From Prauserella endophytica (lineage in GTDB: Bacteria; Actinomycetota; Actinomycetes; Mycobacteriales; Pseudonocardiaceae), in the NCBI RefSeq assembly GCF_005146945.1, contig NZ_SWMS01000015.1, positions 116,720-180,719 of the forward strand: a DNA stretch of 64,000 nt. The letters run 5' to 3'. The notes under the pieces were generated by a model. The model worked only from the letters and a program-made list of their open reading frames with translations, was not told the DNA's origin and made no database searches. The first letter of the stretch is position 1. Each line of letters opens with the position of its first letter. The position numbers were made by a program, and so were the translations under genes. Shown here piece by piece: positions 31,750 through 41,208 of the stretch.

Positions 31750-32679
31750 GTGAAGCCTCGGGCGATCGGCCTCAGCGCGCTGGCGGCGGGACTCGTCGCG
31801 ACCGTGATCACCGTGTCGGCGGTGACCCGGGCCGACACCGTGGCATCGCCCGAGCCGCAGTCCACCACCCGTGCCCCCGTCGCCGAGGAGGCCTTCACGC
31901 GGCCACCGCTGACGCCCACCACGGAAGCCCCGGCACCGGAGCGGGAGCGGGCGAAGCTGGCGCAGGCGGTCTCCGGGGCCGTGGCCTCGGTGGTGCCGGG
32001 CACCCGGATGGGCCTCGCCGTCTACGACCGGCTCACCGACTCGATGCTCACGAGCCTCAACGCCGACGAGCAGTTCTACACGGCCTCGGTCGTCAAGCTC
32101 CTGATCGTCACCGAGGTGCTGCGCGAGGCGGACTGGCGGGTTCCCGGCGGGGCCGAGCGCCAGGAGCTGCACGCGATGCTGGCGGGCAGCGCCGACCGGG
32201 TCGCGTCCGCGCTGTGGGGCGCCTACGGCGGCACCGAGATCGACCGCGATGCCGCGGAGCTGATGGGGCTGGAGAACACCAGCCCGCCCCGCGAGGAAGG
32301 TCAGTGGGAGCTGACGCGGATGAGCCCGCGCGACATCGTGACCGTCTACGAGTACCTCGACGACGAGCTGCCGCGGCCGGCGAGCGACTTCGTTCTCGGC
32401 GCGCTGGCGGACGCCACTCGCGTGGCGGTGGACGGCTTCGACCAGTACTTCGGGATCCCCGGTGCGCTGCCGGGCACCGAGTGGGCCGTCAAGCAGGGCT
32501 GGATGGAGGTCGGCGACGGGCTCGTGCTCAACACCACCGGCATCGTCGGCTCCGACGAGCGCTACATCGTGTCGCTGCTCGCGCACCTGCCCGCCGGCAC
32601 CGGCTTCGCCGAGGCGCGGACGGCGCTCACCGCGGGCATCGCGGCGCTCGCTCCAAGTCTGGAGCAGCAGGCGGGCTAG
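31750..32679 (+). CDS. Class A beta-lactamase-like serine hydrolase, membrane-anchored
   Basis: This 309-residue protein has an N-terminal signal or anchor (about residues 6-26), a Pro/Thr-rich linker (about 30-65) and a penicillin-binding-like domain. The SxxK motif is TASVVK. The second motif is altered to GSADR in place of SDN, and WAVKQG stands for KTG. Because the SDN and Glu166 regions are poor, true beta-lactamase activity is doubtful; such proteins may be envelope hydrolases. The GTG start is used. The palindrome TTGACGGTCAA at 31711-31721 lies upstream and may be a promoter element or operator. Confidence 0.72.
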   Translation: MKPRAIGLSALAAGLVATVITVSAVTRADTVASPEPQSTTRAPVAEEAFTRPPLTPTTEAPAPERERAKLAQAVSGAVASVVPGTRMGLAVYDRLTDSMLTSLNADEQFYTASVVKLLIVTEVLREADWRVPGGAERQELHAMLAGSADRVASALWGAYGGTEIDRDAAELMGLENTSPPREEGQWELTRMSPRDIVTVYEYLDDELPRPASDFVLGALADATRVAVDGFDQYFGIPGALPGTEWAVKQGWMEVGDGLVLNTTGIVGSDERYIVSLLAHLPAGTGFAEARTALTAGIAALAPSLEQQAG

Positions 32680-32855
32680 TGCCCCCGGCCGGAAGCTCAC
32701 CACATAATTCGGCGGCCCAGCTTCCCGCCGGCTGCGTTGCCGGTCCGCCCAAGTACGGCCCACTACGAGAACGAACCGGCCCCTTGCCAGCGGAAACCTG
32801 GATCCACCGACTCAAGCAACAGACTTCCGACGGAGGGCACTAGGCTGCCGGCGTC

Positions 32856-33929
32856 ATGACGAAGCTGCGCCAGCGGGTGATCGACGCCGCCGAGACCGCC
32901 CTCGCCCGCCAGCACTACGCCGCGCCCGTCGAGCTGTTCTCCGCACTGGGCTGGCTGCCCGCATCCCGCGCCGAGGAGTGGCGTTCCGGTCGCGTTCCCT
33001 GCCTCGAGCACGTCCTCCCGGTCGACGCGGGCAAGCTCGTGGACGCCGTGTCGTACCTGCGCGACTGGGCCACGGCCCGTGGCCTGACGGCCAGCGACAC
33101 CGCCTACCTCGCCCGTACCCGCGACAACCGGAACCTGCGCTTCACCGCCGACGGTGACGACGCGGTCGAGCGACTCTTCCGCACGCACTGGATGTCGCCG
33201 GAACTCTCGCCGAAACGCCTCGAACGGCTGCGGGCGCGGCAGAACAAGGCACCGGACCTCACGGTGACGCCCGCGGAGCAGGCGTGGACGTGCGCGGGCT
33301 GCGGCACGAGTGCGGACGCGGGCGAGTTCCGGCTCGTTGAGGACACCGGCCCGCTGTGCCTGACCTGTGCGGACTTCGACCATCTCGCGTTCCTGCCCGC
33401 GGGCGACGCCGCGTTGTCCCGGCGCGCGAAGAAGGAGAGCACGCTGTGTGTGCTCGTCGTGCGGTTCAACCGCAGGCGCAAGCGGTACGAGCGGCAGGGC
33501 ATCCTCGTGGAGCCTGCCGCGCTCGACCGTGCCGAGGAGCAGTGCCTCGCCGACGAGGACCTGCGCGCCCGCCGCCGGGTCCGTGACGCCGAGCGGCGCG
33601 CCGCTCAGGACGTGGAGTTCCAGGCGCGGTTCGCCGCCGAGATCGTGCGCCTCTACCCCGGTTGCCCGCTGCATCGGGCGCAGGCGATCGCCGAGCACGC
33701 CGCGACGAGGGGCAGCGGCCGCGTGGGCCGTTCGGCCGAGGGACGCACGCTCGGTGAGGAGGCGGTGCGCCTGGCCGTGATCGCGTCGGTGCGGCACCTG
33801 GACACCGCCTACGACGACCTGCTGATGTCCGGGATGCCGAGAGCGGACACGCGCGACCGCATCCGCTCCGACATCGACCGGGTCCTGCGCGGCTGGGAGT
33901 CAGCCGGTGGCGTTGAAGGGACCGCCTGA
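32856..33929 (+). CDS. DUF2293 domain protein
   Basis: This 357-residue protein has a C-terminal DUF2293 domain (about residues 263-350, RFAAEIVRLYPGCPLHRAQAIAEHAA). In the middle, CAGCG and CLTC make a likely zinc ribbon (about 147-170). A Lys/Arg-rich segment (RFNRRRKRYERQG) suggests nucleic acid binding. The function is unknown. ATG 32856 follows GGAGGG at some distance. The 176-base gap before it holds no gene; it contains imperfect GC-rich palindromes only. The 3' end overlaps the convergent CBS gene by 30 bases. Confidence 0.78.
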   Translation: MTKLRQRVIDAAETALARQHYAAPVELFSALGWLPASRAEEWRSGRVPCLEHVLPVDAGKLVDAVSYLRDWATARGLTASDTAYLARTRDNRNLRFTADGDDAVERLFRTHWMSPELSPKRLERLRARQNKAPDLTVTPAEQAWTCAGCGTSADAGEFRLVEDTGPLCLTCADFDHLAFLPAGDAALSRRAKKESTLCVLVVRFNRRRKRYERQGILVEPAALDRAEEQCLADEDLRARRRVRDAERRAAQDVEFQARFAAEIVRLYPGCPLHRAQAIAEHAATRGSGRVGRSAEGRTLGEEAVRLAVIASVRHLDTAYDDLLMSGMPRADTRDRIRSDIDRVLRGWESAGGVEGTA

Positions 33930-34349
33930 GATGTAGGCCTCCAGCTGTTCCTGGTTCTGCTCCAGCTCGTCCATCCGGGACTTCACCACGTCGCCGATGC
34001 TGACGATGCCGCCGAGCCTGCCGTCGACGAGCACGGGGACGTGGCGGATCCTGCGCTCGGTCATGACGCCGCTGAGCTGGTCGACCGAGTCCTGGGGCGT
34101 GCACGTGGCCACGACGGTGGTCATGATGTCGGCGACGGGCCGCTCGAGCAGGCCGGGGCCGTGTTCGTGCAGGCGGCGAACGACGTCGCGCTCGGACACG
34201 ATGCCGGCGACCCTGTCGTGGCCGTCGACGACCACCAGCGCACCGACGTTGTGTTGGGCGAGTCGGGCCAGCAGCTCTCTGACGGTCGTCTCCGGAGCAA
34301 CGGTGGCCACCATCGCCCCCTTGCTCCGCAGCAGATCGGCAATGCGCAT
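33900..34349 (-). CDS. CBS domain pair protein
   Basis: This 149-residue protein consists almost entirely of two CBS motifs (about residues 8-62 and 75-130), each with the VSERDVV or VSIGDVV end that binds the ribose of an adenine nucleotide. Such stand-alone CBS proteins sense AMP/ATP or similar ligands and are often tied to hypoxia or stress responses in actinobacteria. GGGAGGAGACGTTC before ATG 34349 is a strong ribosome site. The tail (MDELEQNQEQLEAYISGG) is a short helix. Confidence 0.9.
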   Translation of the reverse strand: MRIADLLRSKGAMVATVAPETTVRELLARLAQHNVGALVVVDGHDRVAGIVSERDVVRRLHEHGPGLLERPVADIMTTVVATCTPQDSVDQLSGVMTERRIRHVPVLVDGRLGGIVSIGDVVKSRMDELEQNQEQLEAYISGGPFNATG

Positions 34350-34441
34350 GAACGTCTCCTCCCGCCGAGAACCGTGAGCTGCCTCACAACAGGTTAGTGG
34401 CCGGGTGGGCAGCGTGAAAGCGCTCTTCTGGGGCGCCGACC

Positions 34442-35350
34442 TCAGGCGACGTCCGCGGCGGGCGCCGTCCACGTGTTGCAGGCGGCGGGACCGTCGGCCA
34501 GGAACCCGGTCTCCGCCCAGCGGACCTGGTTCTCCAGCGTGCCGTGGGTGTCGCTGTCGATGCTGTTCGCGAAGTCGTCGACCCCGCTGCGGGCTTCCTC
34601 CCAGCTGATCTCCCCTCGGCCCGCGACGGCGGCGAGGAACAGCCCGGCGAAGCAGTTGGCCTGCAGCTCGGCGCGCCGCGTCAGTTCCAGCTCGCCCGGT
34701 GACCCGGGATCGAGCCCGGCCATCCGCTCGGCCGTGGCGTCCAGCGTGCCGCTGAGCTTCTGCACGTGGTGGCCGTACTCGTGCGCGAGCACCGCGAGGT
34801 GCGCGGGCCGGTACAACCCCAGGTACTCGACGAGACGCTCCCTCGGCATGTAGATGATCCCTTCGGCGCCGCAGTAGAACGCGGTCGCCTCGTCCTCGCC
34901 GGGCATCGCACCGCACCGGCTGGACGCGTCCGACCTGATCTCGAGCCCGGCCTCGGTGAACCGGGCCCCGGTTTCGGTCAGCACCGGTCGCCAGGCGGCG
35001 TCGAGGCAGCTCAGGGCCGCCGAGTAGAACGCGCGGAGCCGCTCGGCCGAGCCGCCGAGCACGGGCAGGTCGCACGTGACGCCCGCCAGCGCGACGCCCT
35101 CGCCCAGCAGCGGGTTGGCCCCAGGGTCCGCGGCCGGTTCGGCCGCCGGAGTCCGCGGCGGCGACTCGACCGGCGGCGCCGACACCAGGTCGGGTACGGC
35201 GTTCGGTGACGGCAGCGCGACACCCTTGACGGGTGCGGCCGCCCTGCCTGCCAGCGCGATCACGCCGACGACCCCCAGCACCGCCACGAGCACGCCCAGT
35301 ACCGCGAAGGGGTTGTTCCTGGCGGGCCGGACATCGTCGATTCTGTCCAC
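34442..35350 (-). CDS. Neutral zinc metallopeptidase, membrane-anchored (YpfJ-like)
   Basis: This 302-residue protein has one N-terminal membrane helix (about residues 14-33), a Pro/Ala linker, and a peptidase domain with HEYGHH (zinc ligands, about 190-195) and the downstream ligand Glu in ELQANCFAGLF. It belongs to the putative neutral zinc metallopeptidase family found in many bacteria. The domain lies outside the membrane. The substrate is unknown. It diverges from the prolyl oligopeptidase gene across only 80 bases. Confidence 0.88.
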   Translation of the reverse strand: MDRIDDVRPARNNPFAVLGVLVAVLGVVGVIALAGRAAAPVKGVALPSPNAVPDLVSAPPVESPPRTPAAEPAADPGANPLLGEGVALAGVTCDLPVLGGSAERLRAFYSAALSCLDAAWRPVLTETGARFTEAGLEIRSDASSRCGAMPGEDEATAFYCGAEGIIYMPRERLVEYLGLYRPAHLAVLAHEYGHHVQKLSGTLDATAERMAGLDPGSPGELELTRRAELQANCFAGLFLAAVAGRGEISWEEARSGVDDFANSIDSDTHGTLENQVRWAETGFLADGPAACNTWTAPAADVA

Positions 35351-35430
35351 AGTGCACGTCAGCTTATCGGCGCGGCGCCGCGTCCCGGATCACGAAACGG
35401 GAACTCGTGCGCGCTGGCAGACTGGAGGCC

Positions 35431-37461
35431 ATGACCGACGCGACACCCCCTGTGGACGACGACCCGTACCTCTGGCTGGAGGACGTCACCGGCGAGCGGG
35501 CGCTCGGCTGGGTACGGGCCCGCAACGCCGAGACGGCCGCGCGGCTCACGGGCGGTGAGCGGTTCGACCGGGTCCGGGACGAGCTGCGTGAGGTGCTCGA
35601 CTCCGACAACCGCATCCCCTACGTGCGAAGGCGCGGAGAGCACCTCTACAACTTCTGGCGCGACGCCACGCACCCGAGGGGCCTGTGGCGGCGGACGACG
35701 CTGGAGGAGTACCGCACCGCCGCGCCGGACTGGCAGGTGCTCATCGACGTGGACGCGCTCGCGGAGGCCGAGGGCGAGAACTGGGTGTGGCAGGGCGCCG
35801 CCGTGTTGCGGCCGGGGCTGCGGCGCTGCCTCGTGGAGTTGTCGCGCGGGGGCGCCGACGCGACCGTGGTGCGCGAGTTCGACCTGGAGCGGCTCGAGTT
35901 CGTGGACGGCGGCTTCGAGCTCCCCGAGGCGAAGAGCTCGGTCGGCTGGATCGACGAGGACCACATCTACGTCGGCACCGACTTCGGCGAGGGCTCGCTC
36001 ACCAGCTCCGGCTACCCGCGCCTGGTCAGGGAATGGCGGCGCGGGACCCCGCTCGCCGAGGCGCCCGTGGTGTTCGAGGGCAAGCCCGAGGACGTGTCGG
36101 TGCGCGCCTACCACGACGCCACCGAGGGCTGGGAACGCGACTTCGTGCGCCGCAACGTCGACTTCTACCGGTCGGAGCTGTACCTGCGCACGGCCGACGG
36201 GCTGGTGCGCATCGACGTCCCCGAGGACGCGAACGCCTCCGTGCACCGGGAGTGGCTGCTGGTGCGCACGCGCACGCCGTGGGGCGAGTATCCGGCGGGC
36301 GCGCTGCTCGCCGCGAGGCTCGACGGGTTCCTCGCCGGTGAGCGCGCGATGACCGTGCTGTTCGAACCGGACGCGCACACCTCACTCGACTACTACGCCT
36401 GGACCCGCAACCACCTGGTGCTGGGCACGCTGAGCGACGTCAAGACCAGGCTCCGCGTGCTCACCCCGGCCGACGGCGGCTGGCGGGACGAGCCGCTCGC
36501 GGGCGTGCCCGAGGTCGGCAGCGTCGACCTCGTCGGCACCGATCCCCACGAGGGCGACGAGTTCTTCCTCGACGTCACCGGGTTCACCGAGCCGTCGAAG
36601 CTGGTGCGCGGCGTCGTGGGCGGCCAGCTGGAGACGCTGCGGCAGGCGCCCGCGTTCTTCGACAGCACGGGGCTCGTGGCCGAGCAGTTCTTCGCGACTT
36701 CGGCCGACGGCACGCGGATCCCGTACTTCGTGGTCGGGGCCCACGAGAACCGGCCCGGCCCGACGCTGCTCACCGGCTACGGCGGGTTCGAGGTGTCGCA
36801 GACGCCGTACTACAGCGGTATGACCGGCAGGGGCTGGCTCGCCAGGGGCGGCACCTACGTGCTGGCGAACATCCGCGGCGGAGGCGAGTACGGCCCGGAC
36901 TGGCACAACCAGGCGATCAAGGCCAACCGCCACCGCGTCTACGAGGACTTCGCCGCCGTGGCGGCGGATCTGGTGGAGCGCGGCATCACCACGCCCGAAC
37001 GCCTCGGCATCCAGGGCGGCAGCAACGGCGGCCTGCTGACGGGTGTGATGCTCACCCGCTACCCCGGGCTGTTCGGCGCAGTCGTCAGCCAGGTTCCGCT
37101 GCTCGACATGCGCCGCTACCACAAGCTGCTCGCCGGAGCGTCGTGGATGGCCGAGTACGGCGACCCGGACGATCCGGCCGACTGGGCCTACCTCTCCCGG
37201 TACTCGCCGTACCATAACGTCCACAGCGGACGAAAGTATCCGCCGGCGCTGTTCGTGACGTCCACGCGCGACGACCGGGTGCACCCCGCACACGCGCGCA
37301 AGATGGTGGCCCGCATGCGGGAGCAGGGTCACGACGTCGGTTACTACGAGAACATCGAGGGCGGGCATGGCGCGGCGGCCGACAACGCGCAGCTGGCGTT
37401 CAAGTGGGCGCTGGTCTTCGAGTTCCTGTGGGAGCGGCTGGCGGGCGATCAGCGCCGCTGA
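35431..37461 (+). CDS. Prolyl oligopeptidase family serine peptidase (S9A)
   Basis: This 676-residue cytoplasmic peptidase has a seven-bladed propeller (about residues 70-400) and a C-terminal hydrolase domain. The catalytic Ser is in GGSNGG, the Asp in STRDDRVHP and the His in EGGHGAA. The N-terminus (DDPYLWLEDVTGERALGWVRARN) is the S9A start. It cleaves after Pro in short peptides. GGAGG lies 4 bases before ATG 35431. The tail overlaps the convergent NmrA-like gene by 13 bases. Confidence 0.94.
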   Translation: MTDATPPVDDDPYLWLEDVTGERALGWVRARNAETAARLTGGERFDRVRDELREVLDSDNRIPYVRRRGEHLYNFWRDATHPRGLWRRTTLEEYRTAAPDWQVLIDVDALAEAEGENWVWQGAAVLRPGLRRCLVELSRGGADATVVREFDLERLEFVDGGFELPEAKSSVGWIDEDHIYVGTDFGEGSLTSSGYPRLVREWRRGTPLAEAPVVFEGKPEDVSVRAYHDATEGWERDFVRRNVDFYRSELYLRTADGLVRIDVPEDANASVHREWLLVRTRTPWGEYPAGALLAARLDGFLAGERAMTVLFEPDAHTSLDYYAWTRNHLVLGTLSDVKTRLRVLTPADGGWRDEPLAGVPEVGSVDLVGTDPHEGDEFFLDVTGFTEPSKLVRGVVGGQLETLRQAPAFFDSTGLVAEQFFATSADGTRIPYFVVGAHENRPGPTLLTGYGGFEVSQTPYYSGMTGRGWLARGGTYVLANIRGGGEYGPDWHNQAIKANRHRVYEDFAAVAADLVERGITTPERLGIQGGSNGGLLTGVMLTRYPGLFGAVVSQVPLLDMRRYHKLLAGASWMAEYGDPDDPADWAYLSRYSPYHNVHSGRKYPPALFVTSTRDDRVHPAHARKMVARMREQGHDVGYYENIEGGHGAAADNAQLAFKWALVFEFLWERLAGDQRR

Positions 37462-38213
37462 GCGAGGAACTCCTCGAACGTGACCCGGCCGTCGGAGCGC
37501 TCGGGCGTGAGGTGCAGACCCTCGCGGTAGGCCCGGTAGGACCGGCCCGCGAGCGGTAGGTTCACGATCCTGCGCCCACGCCCGAACGTGTCCAGGTAGG
37601 CGCGGGCGAGGTCGGCGAGCTCGCGGATCTCCGGCCCGCCGAGGTCGGGTACCCGGCCACACGGCGAACCGGTGGCCAGCTCGGCGAGCCGCGCGGCCAC
37701 CTCGCCGGAGTCGACGGGCTGCACGCGCACGCCCTTCGGCAGCACGAGCACGGGCGGCCCGGCCAGCGCGGACAGGATGCGGTACACGAGGTCGTGGAAC
37801 TGCGTGGCGCGCAGAACGGTCCACCCGACACCGGAGTCGGCGACCACGCGCTCGGCCGCGAGCTTGCCCCGGTAGTACGGCAGCGGATGCCGGTCGACGC
37901 CGACGATCGAGATGTAGACGACGTGCGGACAGTCCGCGTCCTTCGCCGCGGCGAGCACGGTGCGGGCCAGCTCTTGCTCCCCGCGCACCATGTTGGTGGC
38001 GCAGTGGACGACCGCGCTCGTGCCCTCGACCGCGGCGGTCAGCCCGGCGCCGCTGCGATAGTCCACAGTGGCCCACTCGTGTGGCTGCGGCCCGGCGGGC
38101 GCCGGGCGACGGCTGGCGACGCGAACGGGCACGCCCCGGTCGAACAAGTGCCGCACGACATGTCTGCCCAACGTGCCCGTGCCGCCGGTCACCAGGATCG
38201 GGAGGGTCGCCAT
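37449..38213 (-). CDS. NAD(P)-binding NmrA/atypical SDR family protein
   Basis: This 254-residue protein has the atypical SDR dinucleotide motif GGTGTLGRHVV at the N-terminus, VVHCATNM, and YISIVGVDRHPLPYYRGKLAAE, which carries the YxxxK-like motif. The family includes NmrA-like redox sensors and NAD(P)H:quinone-type reductases. ATG at 38213 gives the canonical start (MATLPILVTGGTG); longer in-frame starts at 38234 and 38297 add only low-complexity residues. The substrate is unknown. Confidence 0.85.
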   Translation of the reverse strand: MATLPILVTGGTGTLGRHVVRHLFDRGVPVRVASRRPAPAGPQPHEWATVDYRSGAGLTAAVEGTSAVVHCATNMVRGEQELARTVLAAAKDADCPHVVYISIVGVDRHPLPYYRGKLAAERVVADSGVGWTVLRATQFHDLVYRILSALAGPPVLVLPKGVRVQPVDSGEVAARLAELATGSPCGRVPDLGGPEIRELADLARAYLDTFGRGRRIVNLPLAGRSYRAYREGLHLTPERSDGRVTFEEFLAQRR

Positions 38214-38256
38214 GCCTGCAGTTTCACGCGCCATGGCTGGGCGCCGCAACAGCGGA

Positions 38257-38287
38257 AGGCCGGAGATCGGCGAGCGATCTCCGGCCT
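38257..38287 (-). terminator. Strong stem-loop after nrdJ
   Basis: Arms AGGCCGGAGATCG and CGATCTCCGGCCT (13 bases, perfect) enclose a 5-base loop, 22 bases beyond the nrdJ stop. No T-tract follows, which is usual for actinomycete terminators. Confidence 0.75.
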
Positions 38288-38309
38288 CCCACGTCACTGA
38301 CTCAGTACG

Positions 38310-41174
38310 TCAGCTGCAGCCCGAGGTGGCTCCGCAGCCCTCGCAGGCGTAACACGAGCCCGCCGGGCGCATCTTCGTGCCGCACGTCATGCACAGCGGC
38401 GCGTCGGCGGCCTTGCCGAGGTGCAGCTCCATCAGCTCCGTGGTGGTGTGCGCCTCCTGAAACCTCGCGGAGTCGTCCTCCTGCGGCGGCTTCTGCTCGA
38501 CCGGGCGCGATCCGCTGGCGTCCACGCTGCTGCGCAGCGCCTCGAGGTCCACGCTCTCCGGCTCGGCGTTGCCGTTGCCGTAGTCGGCCTCGACCTGCGC
38601 GGAGCGCTCGTCGGCGGTGAAGATGCCGAGCTGCGCCCGCTTCTCGTAGGGCAGGTAGTCCAGCGCCAGCCTGCGGAACAGGTAGTCCAGCACGCTGGTG
38701 GCCATCCGCACGTCCGGGTCGTCGGTCATGCCGGCCGGCTCGAAACGCAGGTTGGAGAACTTCGAGACGTAGAACTCCAGCGGGATGCCGTACTGCAGGC
38801 CCACCGAGATCGACATCGAGAAGGCGTCCATGACACCGGCGAGCGTGGAGCCCTGCTTGCCGAGCTTGACGAAGATCTCGCCGAGGCCGTCGTCGGGGTA
38901 CGAGCCCGCGGTGAGGTAGCCCTCGGCGCCGCCCACGGTGAACGACACCGTCTGGCTCGGGCGCTTCTTCGGCAGGCGCTTGCGCACCGGGCGGTACTCG
39001 ACGACCTTCTCCGGGTCCGCCTCGGCCTTCTCCTTCTTGCCGGTGGAGAGCGGCTGGCCCACCTTGCAGTTGTCGCGGTAGATGGCCAGCGCCTTGAGGC
39101 CGAGCTTCCAGCCCTGGAAGTAGATGTCCTCGACCTCCTCGACGGTCGCCGACTCCGGCATGTTGACCGTCTTGGAGATGGCGCCCGACAGGAACGGCTG
39201 GACCGCGGCCATCATCCGCACGTGGCCGATCGGCGCGATGGAGCGCTCACCGACGGCGCAGTCGAACACCTCGTAGTGCTCGGGGCGCAGGCCCGGAGCG
39301 TCCACGACATGGCCGTGCTGCGAGATGTAGTCGACGATCGCCTCGATCTGCTCGCCCTGGTAGCCGAGCGAGTGCAGCGCGCGCGGCACCGCGTTGTTGA
39401 CGATCTGCATGGAGCCGCCACCGACGAGCTTCTTGAACTTCACCAGCGAGAAGTCCGGCTCGATGCCCGTGGTGTCGCAGTCCATCATGAAGCCGATGGT
39501 GCCGGTCGGCGCCAGGACGCTGGCCTGCGCGTTGCGCCAGCCCGACGTCCCACCGATCTCGATGCCGCGCTGCCACTCCTCGGTCGCGAGAGCGCGCACG
39601 TTCACGTCGTTGGTGTGGAAGGTGCGGATCAGCTCGTTGGCCGCCGCGTGCTTGCGCATCACCCGCTGGTGGGCCTCCGCGTTGCGGGCGTAGCCCTCGT
39701 ACGGGCCCACGACACCGGCCATCTCGGCCGAGCGACGGTAGGACACGGCCGTCATCAGCGACGTGATCGAGGCCGCGAGCGCGCGCCCGCCGTCGGAGTC
39801 GTAGGCGTGGCCGGTGGCCATGAGCAGCGCGCCGAGGTTGGCGTAGCCGATGCCCAGCTGGCGGAACTTCCGCGTGGTCTCCGCGATCGGCTCGGTCGGG
39901 AAGTCGGCGAAGCAGATCGAGATGTCCATCGCCGTGATGACGAGCTCGACGGCCCTGGCGAACAGCTCCGCGTTGAACGTGCCGTCGTCGGAGAGGAACT
40001 TCAGCAGGTTCAGCGACGCGAGGTTGCAGCTGGAGTTGTCGAGGTGCATGTACTCCGAGCACGGGTTGGACGCGGTGATGCGGCCCGACTCGGGGCAGGT
40101 GTGCCAGTCGTTGATCGTGTCGTCGTACTGGATGCCGGGGTCGGCGCACTCCCACGCCGCCTGCGCCATCTTGCGGAAGAGCTTCTTCGCGTCGACCCGC
40201 TCGATGACCTCACCGGTCAGCCGCGCGCGCAGGCCGAAGTCGCTCTTGTTCTCCACGGCCTGCATGAACTCGTCGGAGACACGAACCGAGTTGTTGGCGT
40301 TCTGGTACTGCACCGACGCGATGTCCGCGCCACCGAGGTCCATGTCGAACCCGGCGTCGCGCAGCACGCGGATCTTGTGCTCTTCCTTGGCCTTGGTCTC
40401 GATGAACTCCTCGACGTCGGGGTGGTCGACGTCGAGCACGACCATCTTCGCCGCGCGGCGGGTGGCGCCGCCGGACTTGATGGTGCCGGCGGAGGCGTCG
40501 GCGCCGCGCATGAACGACACCGGGCCGGAGGCCGTGCCGCCCGAGGAGAGCAGCTCCTTGGAGGAGCGGATGCGGGAGAGGTTGAGGCCCGCGCCGGAGC
40601 CGCCCTTGAAGATGCGGCCCTCTTCCTTGTACCAGTCGAGGATCGACTCCATCGTGTCGTCGACGGAGAGGATGAAGCAGGCGGACACCTGCTGCTTGGA
40701 CGTGGTGCCGACGTTGAACCACACCGGGGAGTTGAAGCTGAACACCTGGTGCAGCAGCATCCAGGTGAGCTCGTGCTCGAAGATCTCCGCGTCGGCGGGC
40801 GAGGCGAAGTAGCCGTGCTCGGTGCCCGACTCGACGTACTTCTTCACCACGCGGTCGATGAGCTGCTTGAGGCTGCTCTCGCGCTGCGGGCTGCCCACGG
40901 CGCCCCGGAAGTACTTGCTGGTGACGATGTTGGTCGCGTTGAGAGACCAGAACTCGGGGAACTCGACCCCGCGCTGCTCGAAGTTGATCGTGCCGTCACG
41001 CCAGTTGGTCATGACGACGTCACGGCTCTCCCACTTGACCTCGTCGTAGGGGTGCACGCCCTCGGTGGTGTAGACGCGCTGGACCTTCAGGCCCTTGCGC
41101 GCGGCCGCACCGCTCTGCCGCTTCTTCCCCGACCTGCCGGAGGCCTCGGCGCCGACCCCCACGGTTTCTGTCAT
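38310..41174 (-). CDS. nrdJ: Vitamin B12-dependent ribonucleotide reductase (class II)
   Basis: This 954-residue enzyme makes deoxyribonucleotides using adenosylcobalamin, independent of oxygen. Active-site residues are seen in NPCSEYMHLDNSSCNLASLN (radical Cys and Glu) and in VSACFIL. The barrel motif MPESATVEEVEDIYFQGW is present, and a C-terminal zinc ribbon (CMTCGTKMRPAGSCYACEGC) provides the redox cysteines. Start MTETVGVGAEASG at 41174 follows GGGAG. The gene lies 34 bases downstream of nrdR, so nrdR-nrdJ is one operon as in streptomycetes. A strong hairpin ends it. Confidence 0.96.
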   Translation of the reverse strand: MTETVGVGAEASGRSGKKRQSGAAARKGLKVQRVYTTEGVHPYDEVKWESRDVVMTNWRDGTINFEQRGVEFPEFWSLNATNIVTSKYFRGAVGSPQRESSLKQLIDRVVKKYVESGTEHGYFASPADAEIFEHELTWMLLHQVFSFNSPVWFNVGTTSKQQVSACFILSVDDTMESILDWYKEEGRIFKGGSGAGLNLSRIRSSKELLSSGGTASGPVSFMRGADASAGTIKSGGATRRAAKMVVLDVDHPDVEEFIETKAKEEHKIRVLRDAGFDMDLGGADIASVQYQNANNSVRVSDEFMQAVENKSDFGLRARLTGEVIERVDAKKLFRKMAQAAWECADPGIQYDDTINDWHTCPESGRITASNPCSEYMHLDNSSCNLASLNLLKFLSDDGTFNAELFARAVELVITAMDISICFADFPTEPIAETTRKFRQLGIGYANLGALLMATGHAYDSDGGRALAASITSLMTAVSYRRSAEMAGVVGPYEGYARNAEAHQRVMRKHAAANELIRTFHTNDVNVRALATEEWQRGIEIGGTSGWRNAQASVLAPTGTIGFMMDCDTTGIEPDFSLVKFKKLVGGGSMQIVNNAVPRALHSLGYQGEQIEAIVDYISQHGHVVDAPGLRPEHYEVFDCAVGERSIAPIGHVRMMAAVQPFLSGAISKTVNMPESATVEEVEDIYFQGWKLGLKALAIYRDNCKVGQPLSTGKKEKAEADPEKVVEYRPVRKRLPKKRPSQTVSFTVGGAEGYLTAGSYPDDGLGEIFVKLGKQGSTLAGVMDAFSMSISVGLQYGIPLEFYVSKFSNLRFEPAGMTDDPDVRMATSVLDYLFRRLALDYLPYEKRAQLGIFTADERSAQVEADYGNGNAEPESVDLEALRSSVDASGSRPVEQKPPQEDDSARFQEAHTTTELMELHLGKAADAPLCMTCGTKMRPAGSCYACEGCGATSGCS

Positions 41175-41208
41175 GACTCCCACTCCCGCGTTCGCATTGG
41201 CGGCGACG

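Noticed and set aside
32680..32855. A possible dispersed repeat or RNA gene in the gap before the DUF2293 gene
   Set aside because: Only imperfect GC-rich palindromes are visible; no cloverleaf, no exact arms and no second copy in the window.
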